The notes under the pieces are model-generated. The model searched no databases. It was not told the origin of the DNA and saw only the letters and a program-made list of their open reading frames with translations. The translations under genes were made by a program, and so were the position numbers. From Pseudomonadota bacterium (lineage in GTDB: Bacteria > Pseudomonadota > Gammaproteobacteria > Burkholderiales > Burkholderiaceae): a DNA stretch of 42,175 nt. The DNA lies in the NCBI GenBank assembly GCA_963205525.1, contig CAUJJP010000180.1, positions 1 through 42,175 of the forward strand. The letters are read 5' to 3'. This document shows positions 23,715 to 33,507 of this stretch, in pieces. Numbering within the stretch: position 1 is the first letter of the stretch; each line of letters begins with the position of its first letter.

Positions 23715-24962
23715 TCACAGCGGGATGACGATCCGGGCGTGGTGCCGGCCGTGCTCGCGCCAGGACTCGAACTGCGCGGCCACGTCGTGCAGCAGGCGCA
23801 GCCGTTCGCGCACGTTGTGCAAGGCCATGCCGTGGCCGGGCGGGCCGGGCTCGTCGGGCAGGCTGTTCACGACCTCGATGCGCACCTGGCCGGCGTGCAG
23901 CGTGGCGCGCAGCGACACCTGCGCGCCCTGCGGCGAGGGTTCGACGCCGTGGCGGACCGCGTTCTCCACCAGCGGCTGCAGCATCAGCGGCGGCACCCGG
24001 GCCTGCCCGACGCCGGGATCCACCTCCCAGGCCAGGCGCAGCCGCTGGCCGAAGCGGACCTGCTCGATCGCCAGGTAGGCGCGCGCGAGCGCCAGCTCCT
24101 CGTCCAGGCTGATCGCGGCACCGGCATCGGCGAGGGCGGCGCGGAACAGCTCGCCCAGGTGCAGCAGCACGTCCTCGGCGCGCTGCGGGTCGTGGCGCAC
24201 GAGGGCGATCGCGGTGTTCAGGGCGTTGAACAGGAAGTGCGGGCGGATGCGCGACTGCAGCTCCGCCAGTCGCACGCGCGCGTCCACCGGCGCCCAGATG
24301 CGCGCCCGCAGGTCCAGCCAGGCCCACAGCAAACCGGCCAGGGCGGCGCCCGCCAGCGCCACCCCGAACAGGCGTGCGGCATCCGGCGCCGGCGCCAGCT
24401 CCAGCCACCAGCCGGGCGCCTGGCCCGCCAGCGCCGCCAGCGCGCCCAGCGTCAGCGCGCTGCCGGCGCGCGCGGGCGCGCTCAGCCGCCGCAGCGCGCG
24501 CCCGGCAGCGCACACCACCAGCAGCCACAGCAGGGTGCCCAGCAGCCCGGCGAAGGCGATCGCACCCGCGCTGGCAAAGGCGCTGCGGCCGCCGGCCACC
24601 AGGGCGCCGATCGCCAGCAGCGCCTGCACGCCGAGCACGGCGCGCAGCGCCAGGCCGGGGTGGCAGACATCGAAGGCGACGGCGGCGTGCGCGTCGGCGC
24701 GTGCGCGCTCCTCGGCCAGGGGGTCGAAGCGGGTCTCGGCGAAGGTGCTGGACAGCGGCTCGCCCGGACGCAGGGTGCTCGGCCAGAGGCTGGCCGGGCG
24801 CGTATCGGGCGCCGTGTCGGGCGCCGTGTCGGCCCCCGTATCGGCCACCTCATTGGCAGTCGCGCGCGCCGTGGCGCCGACTCCGTGGCCGTCCGGGTCG
24901 GCGTGCGCGGACGGCTCGGCGGGGCGTTGGGCGGGGCGCTTGGCGGACGGGGGAGGGCGCAT
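23715..24962 (-). CDS. algZ: LytS/AlgZ-type membrane sensor histidine kinase
   Basis: 415 residues from ATG 24962 (a GTG three codons earlier is possible). A disordered N-terminus of ~90 residues with an Asp-Thr-Ala-Pro repeat precedes about four membrane helices (the region [20 protein letters not shown] onward). The kinase core is the non-orthodox His_kinase family: phospho-acceptor His in [15 protein letters not shown], then [29 protein letters not shown] (N box) and [13 protein letters not shown] (G box). It pairs with the LytTR regulator five bases downstream. Its own start faces argH, as in the pseudomonad argH-algZ-algR-hemC order. Confidence 0.9.
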   Translation of the reverse strand: MRPPPSAKRPAQRPAEPSAHADPDGHGVGATARATANEVADTGADTAPDTAPDTRPASLWPSTLRPGEPLSSTFAETRFDPLAEERARADAHAAVAFDVCHPGLALRAVLGVQALLAIGALVAGGRSAFASAGAIAFAGLLGTLLWLLVVCAAGRALRRLSAPARAGSALTLGALAALAGQAPGWWLELAPAPDAARLFGVALAGAALAGLLWAWLDLRARIWAPVDARVRLAELQSRIRPHFLFNALNTAIALVRHDPQRAEDVLLHLGELFRAALADAGAAISLDEELALARAYLAIEQVRFGQRLRLAWEVDPGVGQARVPPLMLQPLVENAVRHGVEPSPQGAQVSLRATLHAGQVRIEVVNSLPDEPGPPGHGMALHNVRERLRLLHDVAAQFESWREHGRHHARIVIPL

Positions 24963-24972
24963 GGCTGGCACA

Positions 24973-24978
24973 GATAAT
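24973..24978 (+). promoter_or_regulatory. Possible -10 box for argH
   Basis: GATAAT, five of six to consensus, lies 44 bases before the argH ATG in the 50-bp gap between divergent genes. No convincing -35 hexamer accompanies it. It is the most AT-rich patch of the gap. Confidence 0.35.
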
Positions 24979-25021
24979 ACGAAGCTCCCCGCCGCTCCGA
25001 GGCCTTGCGCCGCTGCCCACG

Positions 25022-26422
25022 ATGTCCGCCGATCCGCTCGCCAACAAGGCCCAGGCCTGGTCCGCCCTGTTCACCGAACCGATGAGCGATCTGGTGCAGC
25101 GCTACACCGCCAGCGTCGGCTTCGACCACCGCCTGTGGCGCGCCGACATCGCCGGCAGCCTGGCGCACGCGCAGATGCTGGCCGCGCAGGGTGTGATCGG
25201 TGCCCAGGACCTGGCCGACATCGAGCGCGGCATGGCGCAGATCGGCGCCGAGATCGAGGCCGGCCGCTTCGAGTGGAAGCTCGAGCTGGAGGACGTGCAC
25301 CTGAACATCGAGGCGCGGCTGACGGCGCTGGTGGGAGCGGCCGGCAAGCGGCTGCACACCGGGCGCAGCCGCAACGACCAGGTGGCGACCGACGTGCGGC
25401 TGTGGCTGCGCGGCGAGATCGACGGCCTGGCGGCGCTGCTCGCCGCCATGCAGCGGGCGCTGGTGGAACTGGCGGCGCAGCACATCGAGACCGTGATGCC
25501 CGGCTACACCCACCTGCAGGTGGCGCAGCCGGTGAGCTTCGCGCACCACCTGCTGGCCTATGTGGAGATGTTCGCGCGCGACGCCGACCGGCTGGCCGAC
25601 GTGCGCCGGCGCGTCAACGTGCTGCCGCTGGGGGCGGCCGCGCTGGCCGGTACCAGCTACCCGCTGGATCGCGAACGGGTGGCGCGCACGCTGGGCTTCG
25701 ACGGCGTGTGCCAGAACAGCCTGGACGCGGTGAGCGACCGCGACTTCGCGCTCGAGTTCGCGGCCTGGGCCAGCATCTGCATGGTCCACGTCTCGCGCCT
25801 GGCCGAGGAGATCGTGCTGTGGATGAGCCAGAACTTCGGCTTCATCGATCTCGCCGACCGCTACTGCACCGGCAGTTCCATCATGCCGCAAAAGCGCAAC
25901 CCCGACGTCGCCGAACTGGCGCGCGGCAAGGCCGGGCGCGTGATCGGCCACCTGACCGGGCTGCTGGTGCTGATGAAGGGCCAGCCCATGACCTACAACA
26001 AGGACAACCAGGAGGACAAGGAGCCGCTGTTCGACACCGTCGACACGCTGCGCGACACCTTGCGCATCATGGCCGAGATGGCGGGCGGCATCCGCGTCAA
26101 GCCGCAGGCGATGGAGGGCGCGGCGCGCAAGGGCTACGCCACCGCGACCGACCTCGCCGACTACCTCGTGCGCAAGGGCCTGCCGTTTCGCGACGCCCAC
26201 GAGGCGGTGGCGCACGCGGTCAAGCTCGCGCTCGCGCGCGGGCTGGACCTGGCCGAGCTGCCGCTGGCCGAACTGCAGGCGCTGGCGCCGCAGGTCGAGG
26301 CCGACGTCGCCGAGGTGCTGACCCTGCAGGGCTCCATGGGGGCGCGCAAGGTGCTCGGCGGCACCGCGCCCGAGCAGGTGCGCGCCCAGGTCGAGCGCCA
26401 CCGCACGCGGCTGGCCGGCTGA
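25022..26422 (+). CDS. argH: Argininosuccinate lyase
   Basis: 466 residues, the normal length. Key motifs: WSALFTEPM at the N-terminus, [25 protein letters not shown] (with the general acid/base His), and the superfamily signature [12 protein letters not shown] (from residue 284, containing the catalytic Ser). [18 protein letters not shown] follows. It cleaves argininosuccinate to arginine and fumarate in the last step of arginine synthesis. It is divergent from algZ, with dinB following on the same strand after 86 bases. Confidence 0.97.
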   Translation: MSADPLANKAQAWSALFTEPMSDLVQRYTASVGFDHRLWRADIAGSLAHAQMLAAQGVIGAQDLADIERGMAQIGAEIEAGRFEWKLELEDVHLNIEARLTALVGAAGKRLHTGRSRNDQVATDVRLWLRGEIDGLAALLAAMQRALVELAAQHIETVMPGYTHLQVAQPVSFAHHLLAYVEMFARDADRLADVRRRVNVLPLGAAALAGTSYPLDRERVARTLGFDGVCQNSLDAVSDRDFALEFAAWASICMVHVSRLAEEIVLWMSQNFGFIDLADRYCTGSSIMPQKRNPDVAELARGKAGRVIGHLTGLLVLMKGQPMTYNKDNQEDKEPLFDTVDTLRDTLRIMAEMAGGIRVKPQAMEGAARKGYATATDLADYLVRKGLPFRDAHEAVAHAVKLALARGLDLAELPLAELQALAPQVEADVAEVLTLQGSMGARKVLGGTAPEQVRAQVERHRTRLAG

Positions 26423-26508
26423 AACGGCCGAGCCGGCGCAGCGGGCCGAAGCGAGCGCCGACGCCCAGTCGCTGCGCCGCCCGGCACCCGAACCCGGCGC
26501 AGGCGACC

Positions 26509-27708
26509 GTGACGACCCCGCCCCGGCGCTGGATCGCGCACCTGGACATGGATGCGTTCTACGCCTCGGTGGAGTTGCTGCGCTACCCCGAGCTGGCCGG
26601 CCAGCCGGTGGTCATCGGCGGCGGCCGCAAGCACCAGCCGCAGCGCCAGGCCGACGGCACGCTGCGCTTTCTGCGCCTGCGCGAGTACGTCGGCCGCGGT
26701 GTCGCCACCACCGCCACCTACCCGGCGCGCGCGCTCGGCCTGCACTCGGGCATTGGGCTCATGAAGGCGGCGCAGCGCGCACCCGACTGCGTGCTGCTGC
26801 CGACCGACTTCGAGCGCTACCGCGAATACTCGCGCCGCTTCAAGGCCGCGGTGGCGGAGATCGCGCCGCTGATCGAGGACCGCGGCATCGACGAGATCTA
26901 CATCGACCTCAGCGCCGTGCCCGGGGCGCAGGAGCCGCTGGGCTTCGACCCCCACGGCGGCGTGCGTGCGCTGGCGCAGGAGATCCGCAACAACGTGCGC
27001 CGCGCCACCGGGCTGAGCTGCTCGATCGGGGTGACCCCGAACAAGCTGCTGGCGAAGATCGCGAGCGAGCTGGACAAGCCCGACGGCCTGACCCTGCTCA
27101 CCGCCGCCGACCTGCCGACCCGCATCTGGCCGCTGCCGGTGCGGCGCATCAACGGCATCGGCCCCAAGGCCGGCGCCAAGCTCGAGCGCCTGGGCATCGC
27201 GACGATTGGCGAGCTGGCGGGCGCCGACCGCGATTGGCTGGTCCAGCACTTCGGCCGTGCCGCAGGCCGCTGGTTGCACGAGGCCGCGCACGGCATCGAC
27301 GAGCGGCCGGTGCACACGCACCAGGAACCGGTGTCCATGAGCCGCGAGACCACCTTCGAGCGCGACCTGCATGCGCAGCGCGACCGCGCGCTGCTCGGGG
27401 GCATCTTCAGCCAGCTGTGCGAGCAGCTGGCGCTGGACCTGCAACGCAAGGGCTACGCGGCGCGCACGGTGGGCATCAAGCTGCGCTTCGACGATTTCCG
27501 CACCGTCACCCGCGACCTCACGCTGGACCAGCCGACGGCCGAGGCGGCCGAGATCCGGCGCGCCGCCGGGCGCTGCCTGAAGCGGGTGGATCTGTCGCGC
27601 GCGCTGCGCCTGCTGGGCGTGCGCGCGGCATCCCTGGTGCGCGCTGCTTCGCTGGTGCGCGGGCCCGGCGCTAGCATCGCAGCAGCAGGAGGAGGCCACA
27701 CCCCATGA
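26509..27708 (+). CDS. dinB: DNA polymerase IV / Y-family polymerase with a palm insertion
   Basis: 399 residues from a GTG at 26509 (TTPPRRWIAHLDMDAFYASVE). Catalytic carboxylates lie in DMDAF and GIDEIYIDL; SCSIGVTPNKLLAKIASE and the INGIGPKAGAKLERLG helix-hairpin-helix follow, then the little-finger domain. After VVIGG a ~24-residue insertion (RKHQPQRQADGTLRF and on) replaces the short turn of E. coli DinB before RGVATTATYPAR; I associate this form with Burkholderiales. The C-terminus ends with a duplicated AASLVR and lacks an obvious beta-clamp box. The stop overlaps the next start (ATGA). No LexA box was recognised upstream. Confidence 0.92.
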   Translation: MTTPPRRWIAHLDMDAFYASVELLRYPELAGQPVVIGGGRKHQPQRQADGTLRFLRLREYVGRGVATTATYPARALGLHSGIGLMKAAQRAPDCVLLPTDFERYREYSRRFKAAVAEIAPLIEDRGIDEIYIDLSAVPGAQEPLGFDPHGGVRALAQEIRNNVRRATGLSCSIGVTPNKLLAKIASELDKPDGLTLLTAADLPTRIWPLPVRRINGIGPKAGAKLERLGIATIGELAGADRDWLVQHFGRAAGRWLHEAAHGIDERPVHTHQEPVSMSRETTFERDLHAQRDRALLGGIFSQLCEQLALDLQRKGYAARTVGIKLRFDDFRTVTRDLTLDQPTAEAAEIRRAAGRCLKRVDLSRALRLLGVRAASLVRAASLVRGPGASIAAAGGGHTP

Positions 27709-28862
27709 GCGTCGTCATCACCACCGTCGAGGACCTGCGCCGGCTGGCGCGCAAGCGCGTACCGCGCATGTTCTACGACTACGCCGACTCCGGCAGCTGG
27801 ACCGAGTCCACCTACCGCGCCAACGAGAGCGATTTCCAGCGCATCAAGCTGCGCCAGCGGGTGGCGGTGAACATGCAGGACCGCAGCACGGCCACGCAGA
27901 TGGTCGGCATCGACACCGCGATGCCGGTGGCGATCGCCCCCACCGGGCTCACCGGCATGCAGCACGCCGACGGCGAGATCCTGGCCGCGCGCGCCGCCGA
28001 GGCCTTCGGCATCCCGTTCACCCTCTCCACCATGAGCATCTGCTCGATCGAGGACGTGGCCGCGCACACCCAAAAGCCGTTCTGGTTCCAGCTCTGCGTG
28101 ATGCGCGACCGCGGCTTCATCGAGCGCCTGATCGACCGCGCCAAGGCCGCCGGCTGCAGCGCCCTGGTGCTGACGCTGGATTTGCAGATCCTCGGCCAGC
28201 GCCACAAGGACCTGAAGAACGGGCTGTCGGCGCCGCCGAAGCTGACCGCGGCCAACGTCCTGAACATGATGACCAAGCCGCGCTGGTGCCTGGGCATGCT
28301 GGGCACGCGCCGGCGCGCCTTCGGCAACATCGTCGGCCACGTGCAGGGCGTGAGCGACATGGCCAACCTCTCGGCCTGGACCGCCGAGCAGTTCGACCCC
28401 CAGCTCAACTGGGACGACGTGCAGTGGATCAAGCGGCGCTGGGGCGGCAAGCTCATCCTCAAGGGCATCCAGGATGTCGAGGACGCCAGGCTCGCCGCCG
28501 ACTCGGGGGCCGACGCCCTCATCGTCAGCAACCACGGCGGGCGCCAGCTCGACGGCGCGCAAAGCAGCATCGAGGCGCTGCCGGCGATCGCCGACGCGGT
28601 GGGCTCGCGCATCGAGGTCCACATGGACGGCGGCGTGCGCAGCGGCCAGGACGTGCTGAAGGCGGTGGCGCTGGGCGCCCGGGGCTGCTACATCGGCCGC
28701 GCCTTCCTCTACGGCCTGGGCGCGCTGGGCCAGGCCGGCGTGACGCAGGCGCTGCAGATCATCCACAAGGAGCTGGACCTGACGATGGCCTTCTGCGGCC
28801 ACCGGCGCATCGCCGACGTCGACCGCCGCATCCTGCTGCCCGGGACCTACCCCGGCGCCTGA
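27705..28862 (+). CDS. lldD: FMN-dependent alpha-hydroxy-acid dehydrogenase (L-lactate dehydrogenase LldD type)
   Basis: 385 residues with a very strong ribosome site (AGGAGGAGG, ten bases before the ATG) inside the end of dinB. TIM-barrel motifs: VPRMFYDYADSGSW, PVAIAPTGLTGMQH, FQLCVMRDRGF, LTLDLQILGQRHKD, LILKGIQDVEDA and SNHGGRQLDG, whose His277 is the active-site base. VHMDGGVRSGQDVLKA binds the FMN phosphate. Such enzymes oxidise L-lactate or related 2-hydroxy acids and pass electrons to quinone. The substrate is inferred from overall likeness to LldD, as no lactate permease or lldR is adjacent. Confidence 0.87.
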   Translation: MSVVITTVEDLRRLARKRVPRMFYDYADSGSWTESTYRANESDFQRIKLRQRVAVNMQDRSTATQMVGIDTAMPVAIAPTGLTGMQHADGEILAARAAEAFGIPFTLSTMSICSIEDVAAHTQKPFWFQLCVMRDRGFIERLIDRAKAAGCSALVLTLDLQILGQRHKDLKNGLSAPPKLTAANVLNMMTKPRWCLGMLGTRRRAFGNIVGHVQGVSDMANLSAWTAEQFDPQLNWDDVQWIKRRWGGKLILKGIQDVEDARLAADSGADALIVSNHGGRQLDGAQSSIEALPAIADAVGSRIEVHMDGGVRSGQDVLKAVALGARGCYIGRAFLYGLGALGQAGVTQALQIIHKELDLTMAFCGHRRIADVDRRILLPGTYPGA

Positions 28863-30319
28863 GCGCTTACTGCCTGTTCTCGGTCGGCCGCTTCCGCGCC
28901 ATCGGGGGCGGTCGCCGGCAGGCTGAAGAAGAAGCTCGCGCCGGCACCCGGCCGGCCCTGCGCCCACACCCGCCCGCCGTGGCGCTCGACGATGCGGCGC
29001 ACGATGCTCAGGCCGATGCCGGTGCCGGTGAAGGCTTCGCCGTGCAGGCGGCCGAAGGGGCGGAACAGATCCGCGGCGCGTGCCGGCTCGAAGCCGACCC
29101 CGTGGTCGCGCACCTCGACCACGAGCTCGGCACCCTGGCGCTGCGCGAGGATCTCCACTGCCGTGTCTGGCCGGCCCTGGCTGAACTTCAGCGCGTTCGC
29201 CAGCAGGTTCAGCAGCACCTGGCGCAGCAGCGCCGGGTCGGCATCGACCACCGGCAGCGGCGTGCGCGCGATGCGGGCCACCGCGGACGCGCCCAGGCTG
29301 ATCCGCAGCGCGGACAGCGCCTCATCCCGCAGCGCCCCCAGGTCGGTGGGCTGGCGCTCCAAGTCACCCTGGGTGGCGCGCGCCAGCGCCAGCAGCTCGC
29401 TCACCAGCCCGAGCAGGCGCTGCAGTTCCTTGCCCATCACCGCCAGCATGTGGCTCACGCGCTGCGGCTCGCCGCCGTCCAGCGCCTGCTGCGCGAGCGT
29501 GCTCAGCCCGACCAGGCCGCCCAGCGGCCCGCGCAGGTCGTGCGCGACCATGCGGTTGAAGGAGCGCAGCTCGCCGACCCGCTCCTGCAGCTCGGCGGTG
29601 CGCTCGCCGACGCGCTGCTCCAGGCGCTGGTTGAGCTGGCGCAGTTCGGACTCGGCGCGTTCGCGGCGCTGAAGTTCGGTCGACAGTTCCTGGTGATAGC
29701 GCCCCAGACCCGCCACCAGCAGGCCGAGGCCGGTGATGCTGTAGGGCAGGGCGGCCCACAGGCTGACCCGCGCGCGCTCGATGCCGGTCGCCAGCGCCAG
29801 CAGCACCAGCAGCGGGTACAGCAGCACCGACAGCAGCAGCAGCCGGTGGGCGGCACCGGTGAGGCCCGGCATGGCGTGCGCCACCAGCCAGGCCAGGTAG
29901 CCGAAGATGAACACGGTGGCGAGGTGGCCGGCCAGTTCGTCCAGGCCGAGCAGGCGCAGCAGGGTGGCAAAGCCCAGCATCCAGACCAGCACGGCCGCGA
30001 ACACCGCCGCCGGGTGCCGACCGTGGCGGCCGACGAACTGGCGCACGCCGATCACCAGCGCCGCCAGGGCGGTGAGTCCGACCACCACCAGAATCAGGGT
30101 CAGCGCCTGCGAGGGCTGACGATCGCTGCTGCCCTGGACCGGGCTGGCCAGGTTGACGAAGGCGCTGCAGGCGAAGGACAGCGCCAGCCAGCGCAGGCCC
30201 CAGTCGGGGCGGCTGCGTCGGCCACCCCAGAAGGTGGCCGCCAGCGCCAGCTGCACCAGGCCGGCACCGAAGGCCAGGCTTTGCGCCGCGTCCAGCGAGG
30301 TGATCGAGGCCATCACCAT
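28847..30319 (-). CDS. Orphan membrane sensor histidine kinase
   Basis: 490 residues. About seven membrane helices fill residues 10-225, resembling 7TM sensor modules, and there is no extracellular loop domain. A coiled coil (RRERAESELRQLNQRLEQRV) leads to HisKA with FNRMVAHDLRGPLGGLVGL and a full ATPase domain: LLNLLANALKFS (N), VRDHGVGFEP (G1), FRPFGRLH (F), GTGIGLSIVRRIVERHGG (G2). No response regulator gene is beside it. The 3' end overlaps the converging lldD gene by 16 bases. The layout resembles phytochrome-like and bacteriophytochrome-related kinases that lack a PAS domain. The signal is unknown. Confidence 0.86.
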   Translation of the reverse strand: MVMASITSLDAAQSLAFGAGLVQLALAATFWGGRRSRPDWGLRWLALSFACSAFVNLASPVQGSSDRQPSQALTLILVVVGLTALAALVIGVRQFVGRHGRHPAAVFAAVLVWMLGFATLLRLLGLDELAGHLATVFIFGYLAWLVAHAMPGLTGAAHRLLLLSVLLYPLLVLLALATGIERARVSLWAALPYSITGLGLLVAGLGRYHQELSTELQRRERAESELRQLNQRLEQRVGERTAELQERVGELRSFNRMVAHDLRGPLGGLVGLSTLAQQALDGGEPQRVSHMLAVMGKELQRLLGLVSELLALARATQGDLERQPTDLGALRDEALSALRISLGASAVARIARTPLPVVDADPALLRQVLLNLLANALKFSQGRPDTAVEILAQRQGAELVVEVRDHGVGFEPARAADLFRPFGRLHGEAFTGTGIGLSIVRRIVERHGGRVWAQGRPGAGASFFFSLPATAPDGAEAADREQAVSAQAPG

Positions 30320-30406
30320 CGATGCTGGGGCCGAGCCGCGCGGCGCACCGTCAGGGCTTTCCCCTGAGGTCGGCGCGGCCGGCGCTGCACGTCCGCTGGG
30401 GCCGCG

Positions 30407-31288
30407 TCAGAGCGCGCCCGCGTCGAAGGTGTTGCAGGCCGCCACCTGGCCGGACTGCACGCCGCGATCGAACCAGCGTAGGCGCTGCGCGCTGCTGCCG
30501 TGGGTGAAGCTCTCGGGCCGCACCCGGCCCTGGCTTTGCTGCTGCAGGGTGTCGTCGCCGATGCGCTGGGCGGCGTTCATCGCCTCCGCCACGTCGCCCT
30601 GCTCCAGCCAGCCCTTGCCGCGCTGCGAGTGGTGGGTCCAGACGCCCGCCAGGCAGTCGGCCTGCAACTCCACCCGCACCGACATCGCGTTCATCTGCGC
30701 CTCGGAGATGCGCCCGCGCATCGCGTCCACCTTCTCGGTGACGCCGATCAGGCGCTGCACGTGGTGGCCGACCTCGTGCGCGATGACGTAGGCCTGCGCG
30801 AAGTCGCCCGGGGCGCCGAGTTGCTGCGCCAGGGTCTGGAAGAAGTCGAGGTCGATGTAGACCTTCATGTCGCCGGGGCAGTAGAAGGGCCCCATCGCGC
30901 TCTGGCCGGTGCCGCAGGCGGTGGGAACGGCACCGCGGAACAGCACCAGCACGGGCTCGCGGTAGCTCTGCCCGCCGCTGCGGAAGACGGCCTGCCAGAC
31001 GTCCTCGGTGTCGGCCAGCACGGTGGAGACGAAGGCCGCCTCGCGGTCGTCGGGCGGCGGCGGTGCGCTCCGGGGCGTCGCCGGGCCGACGCCGCCGCCA
31101 TCCACCCCGCCCAGCAGGCCGAGCACGGTCAGGGGGTTGATGCCGAAGATCCAGGCCGCGACGAGGGCGATCGCGATCGAACCCAGGCCCAGGCCCTTGC
31201 CGCCGACGCGCCGACCGGCGCCGGGAAAGCCGGGGCCGCCGCGCTGGTCCTCGACCTTGCTGCTGCGGCGCTGGTCCTCCCACTTCAT
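30407..31288 (-). CDS. YpfJ-like neutral zinc metallopeptidase, membrane-anchored
   Basis: 293 residues. One membrane helix (GSIAIALVAAWIFGINPLTVLGLL) follows a basic cytosolic start, and a Pro-rich stretch leads to the peptidase domain with YVIAHEVGHHVQRLIG (the HExxH zinc motif), FYCPGDMKVYIDLDFF, RVELQADCLAGVWTHHS and SYTHGSSAQRLRWF-like FTHGSSAQRLRWFDRG. All are family hallmarks. The start has GGAGG seven bases upstream, overlapping the end of dcd, so it is translated with dcd. The substrate is unknown. Confidence 0.9.
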   Translation of the reverse strand: MKWEDQRRSSKVEDQRGGPGFPGAGRRVGGKGLGLGSIAIALVAAWIFGINPLTVLGLLGGVDGGGVGPATPRSAPPPPDDREAAFVSTVLADTEDVWQAVFRSGGQSYREPVLVLFRGAVPTACGTGQSAMGPFYCPGDMKVYIDLDFFQTLAQQLGAPGDFAQAYVIAHEVGHHVQRLIGVTEKVDAMRGRISEAQMNAMSVRVELQADCLAGVWTHHSQRGKGWLEQGDVAEAMNAAQRIGDDTLQQQSQGRVRPESFTHGSSAQRLRWFDRGVQSGQVAACNTFDAGAL

Positions 31289-31298
31289 GCCGGCCTCC

Positions 31299-31868
31299 TC
31301 AGGTCTTGGGCAGCGTCACCCCGCGCTGGCCCTGGTACTTGCCGCCGCGGTCCTTGTAGCTGGTTTCGCAGACCTCGTCGCTCTCGAAGAACAGCACCTG
31401 GGCGCAGCCCTCGCCGGCGTAGATCTTGGCCGGCAGCGGCGTCGTGTTGCTGAACTCCAGCGTCACGAAGCCTTCCCACTCGGGCTCGAAGGGGGTCACG
31501 TTGACGATGATCCCGCAGCGCGCGTAGGTGCTCTTGCCCAGGCAGATCGTGAGCACGTTGCGCGGGATGCGGAAGTACTCGACCGTGCGCGCGAGCGCGA
31601 AGCTGTTCGGCGGGATGATGCAGTGGTCGCCGTGGAAGTCGACGAAGCTCTTCTCGTCGAAGTTCTTCGGGTCGACCACCGTGCTGTGGATGTTGGTGAA
31701 GACCTTGAACTCGGGCGCGCAGCGGATGTCGTAGCCGTAGCTGCTGGTGCCGTAGCTGACGATGCGGTGGCCGTCCGGGGCGTGGCGCACCTGGTTGGGC
31801 TCGAACGGCTCGATCATGCCGTGCTGCTCGGCCATGCGCCGGATCCAGGTGTCGCTCTTGATGCTCAT
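31299..31868 (-). CDS. dcd: dCTP deaminase
   Basis: 189 residues, matching the family. Motifs: [69 protein letters not shown] and [14 protein letters not shown] with the catalytic Glu. It converts dCTP to dUTP, feeding dTMP synthesis. It lies 73 bases after the pga-like operon on the same strand. Confidence 0.97.
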   Translation of the reverse strand: MSIKSDTWIRRMAEQHGMIEPFEPNQVRHAPDGHRIVSYGTSSYGYDIRCAPEFKVFTNIHSTVVDPKNFDEKSFVDFHGDHCIIPPNSFALARTVEYFRIPRNVLTICLGKSTYARCGIIVNVTPFEPEWEGFVTLEFSNTTPLPAKIYAGEGCAQVLFFESDEVCETSYKDRGGKYQGQRGVTLPKT

Positions 31869-31941
31869 CGGGCGGATTCTATGGAGCTGCGCGCCCGCCA
31901 GCCGCTGGCCTGTGCGGTGGCGAGCGGATCTCTTGCGCGGG

Positions 31942-33507
31942 TCAGAACCAGTGGCTCAGGCTGAGCGAGCTGCTGCGCCGCCAGTAGCCGCTGCCGCCCA
32001 GGCTGCCGTTGGCGCCCAGCCCCATGCCGGCACCCGAGCCGCCGGCCTGCGCCACCAGCCGCGTGCTGCGCCCGAGGTCCCATCCGAGCACGATCTCCCA
32101 CTGGTGGGGGTCGCCGTGGCTGACCGTGCCCCAGCCGTCGCGCTCGCGCGAACGTCCCAGGCCCAGTCGCAGCGTCAGGTCCCAGGGGTGCGCAGCCCAC
32201 TGCAGGGCACTGAAGACGCGCTGCTCGGTGTACTGCCTCGGGTTCCAGTAGCCACGCGCCGGCACGCTGGCACCGGTGGGATCGGAGCTGCGAAAACCCA
32301 TCGCCTCCGCGCCCACGGTCCAGTGCGGTACGCGCTGCACGGTGTACTCGCCGCGCAGCCGCCAGCGCGTGCGCCGGTTGCCGTCGTCGAAGCGCAGGCC
32401 GGCGACCGCCAGCGTGCCCAGCCAGCGCGGGTGCGGCCGCCAGTCCAGTCCGAGCGCGATCTGGTCCAGGCTGACCCGGTTGGCGACCGCGAGCGGGTTG
32501 TCGACGATCTCGCGGCCGGCGTCGACGTCGACCCGCCAGTGGTCGCGCGGGACCCAGGTGGCGCGCAGCTGGGCGCTCAGCGGTGTCCAGTCGGCGAAGC
32601 GGCGCAGGCGCAGGCTGGCCTGTGGCCAGACCGTGCCCGACGCGGCCTGCGGGTCTCCGAAACGGCCGCGCCAGCGCGCCAGCAGCTCGGGTCCGTGCTC
32701 GCTGCCGTTGTGGTCTTCGAGCGACCACTGGGTGAGCTGCAGCTCGGCGCTCGCGGCCTGCGGCAGCCGCCAGGCGGCGCCGCTGCTCCAGGCCCAGGTC
32801 TCCAGGCGGTCGCTGTCGATGGCGTGCGCCAGGCCGGCCCACAGCCGTGGCTGCGCCTCGCGCTGCAGCCGGTAGTCGCGCAGATGCTGCAGCTCGGGGT
32901 CGTGGCTGTCGGCCAGCAGGGGCAGGGCGCGGTCTTCGAAGCCGGCCCAGTACCAGGCGCGTGCCAGCCGCTCGCGCAGGCCGCGGCGCTCGGGCTGGAG
33001 CTCGGCCGCCCGTGCCAGCGCCGCCGCGGCGGCCGCGTCCTCGCTCAGCGCCTGGTGCGACTGGCCCAGGCCGTCCCAGGCGTCGGCGCGCTCGCCGGCG
33101 CTGCGGCTGGATGCGCTCAGTTCGCTGAACAGGGCGAGTGCGGCCTCGGGCTGGCCGCTCCACAGGGTCTGCCAGGCCAGCGAGGGCAGGATGTCGGCGC
33201 GCCGCTGCAGGGCAGCCGCCAGCGCCTGCCGGTACAGGGCGGCGGCGGCGGCGTTGCGGTCGGCGAATCCCTGCACGCGCGCGGCCTCGATCAGCAGGTC
33301 GGCGTTCGCCGGCTGCTGCGCCGCCAGGGCCTCGTAGCGTGGCAGCGCGGCGGCCCAGTCGCGCTGTTCGGCGGCGGCGCGCGCCTGCGTCAGCAGGTCG
33401 GCAGCCTGCGCGGCTGCACCCGCTGTGGTCGCCAACGGCGCCAGCAGGCAAGCCAGCAGGCAAGTCCGCAGCACGAGCGGGCGGGCCCCCGCAAAGCGAT
33501 GCTTCAT
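31942..33507 (-). CDS. pgaA: PgaA-like outer-membrane protein: TPR domain plus beta-barrel
   Basis: 521 residues from ATG 33507, with a signal peptide ([20 protein letters not shown]). Residues about 35-210 are TPR-like ([54 protein letters not shown]). The rest alternates in beta-strand fashion with aromatic ends and closes with SLSLSHWF, a C-terminal Phe as expected for outer-membrane barrels. PgaA exports partly deacetylated poly-GlcNAc; it is normally ~800 residues, so this is a short version with fewer TPRs. Its start overlaps the pgaC-like stop (ATGA), and it is the last gene of the four-gene operon. Confidence 0.75.
   Translation of the reverse strand: MKHRFAGARPLVLRTCLLACLLAPLATTAGAAAQAADLLTQARAAAEQRDWAAALPRYEALAAQQPANADLLIEAARVQGFADRNAAAAALYRQALAAALQRRADILPSLAWQTLWSGQPEAALALFSELSASSRSAGERADAWDGLGQSHQALSEDAAAAAALARAAELQPERRGLRERLARAWYWAGFEDRALPLLADSHDPELQHLRDYRLQREAQPRLWAGLAHAIDSDRLETWAWSSGAAWRLPQAASAELQLTQWSLEDHNGSEHGPELLARWRGRFGDPQAASGTVWPQASLRLRRFADWTPLSAQLRATWVPRDHWRVDVDAGREIVDNPLAVANRVSLDQIALGLDWRPHPRWLGTLAVAGLRFDDGNRRTRWRLRGEYTVQRVPHWTVGAEAMGFRSSDPTGASVPARGYWNPRQYTEQRVFSALQWAAHPWDLTLRLGLGRSRERDGWGTVSHGDPHQWEIVLGWDLGRSTRLVAQAGGSGAGMGLGANGSLGGSGYWRRSSSLSLSHWF

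Noticed and set aside
24793..24845. Possible CRISPR-like repeats in the N-terminus of the sensor kinase gene
   Set aside because: These are short GGCGCCGTGTCGG-like codon repeats within a coding region, with no spacers of constant length.
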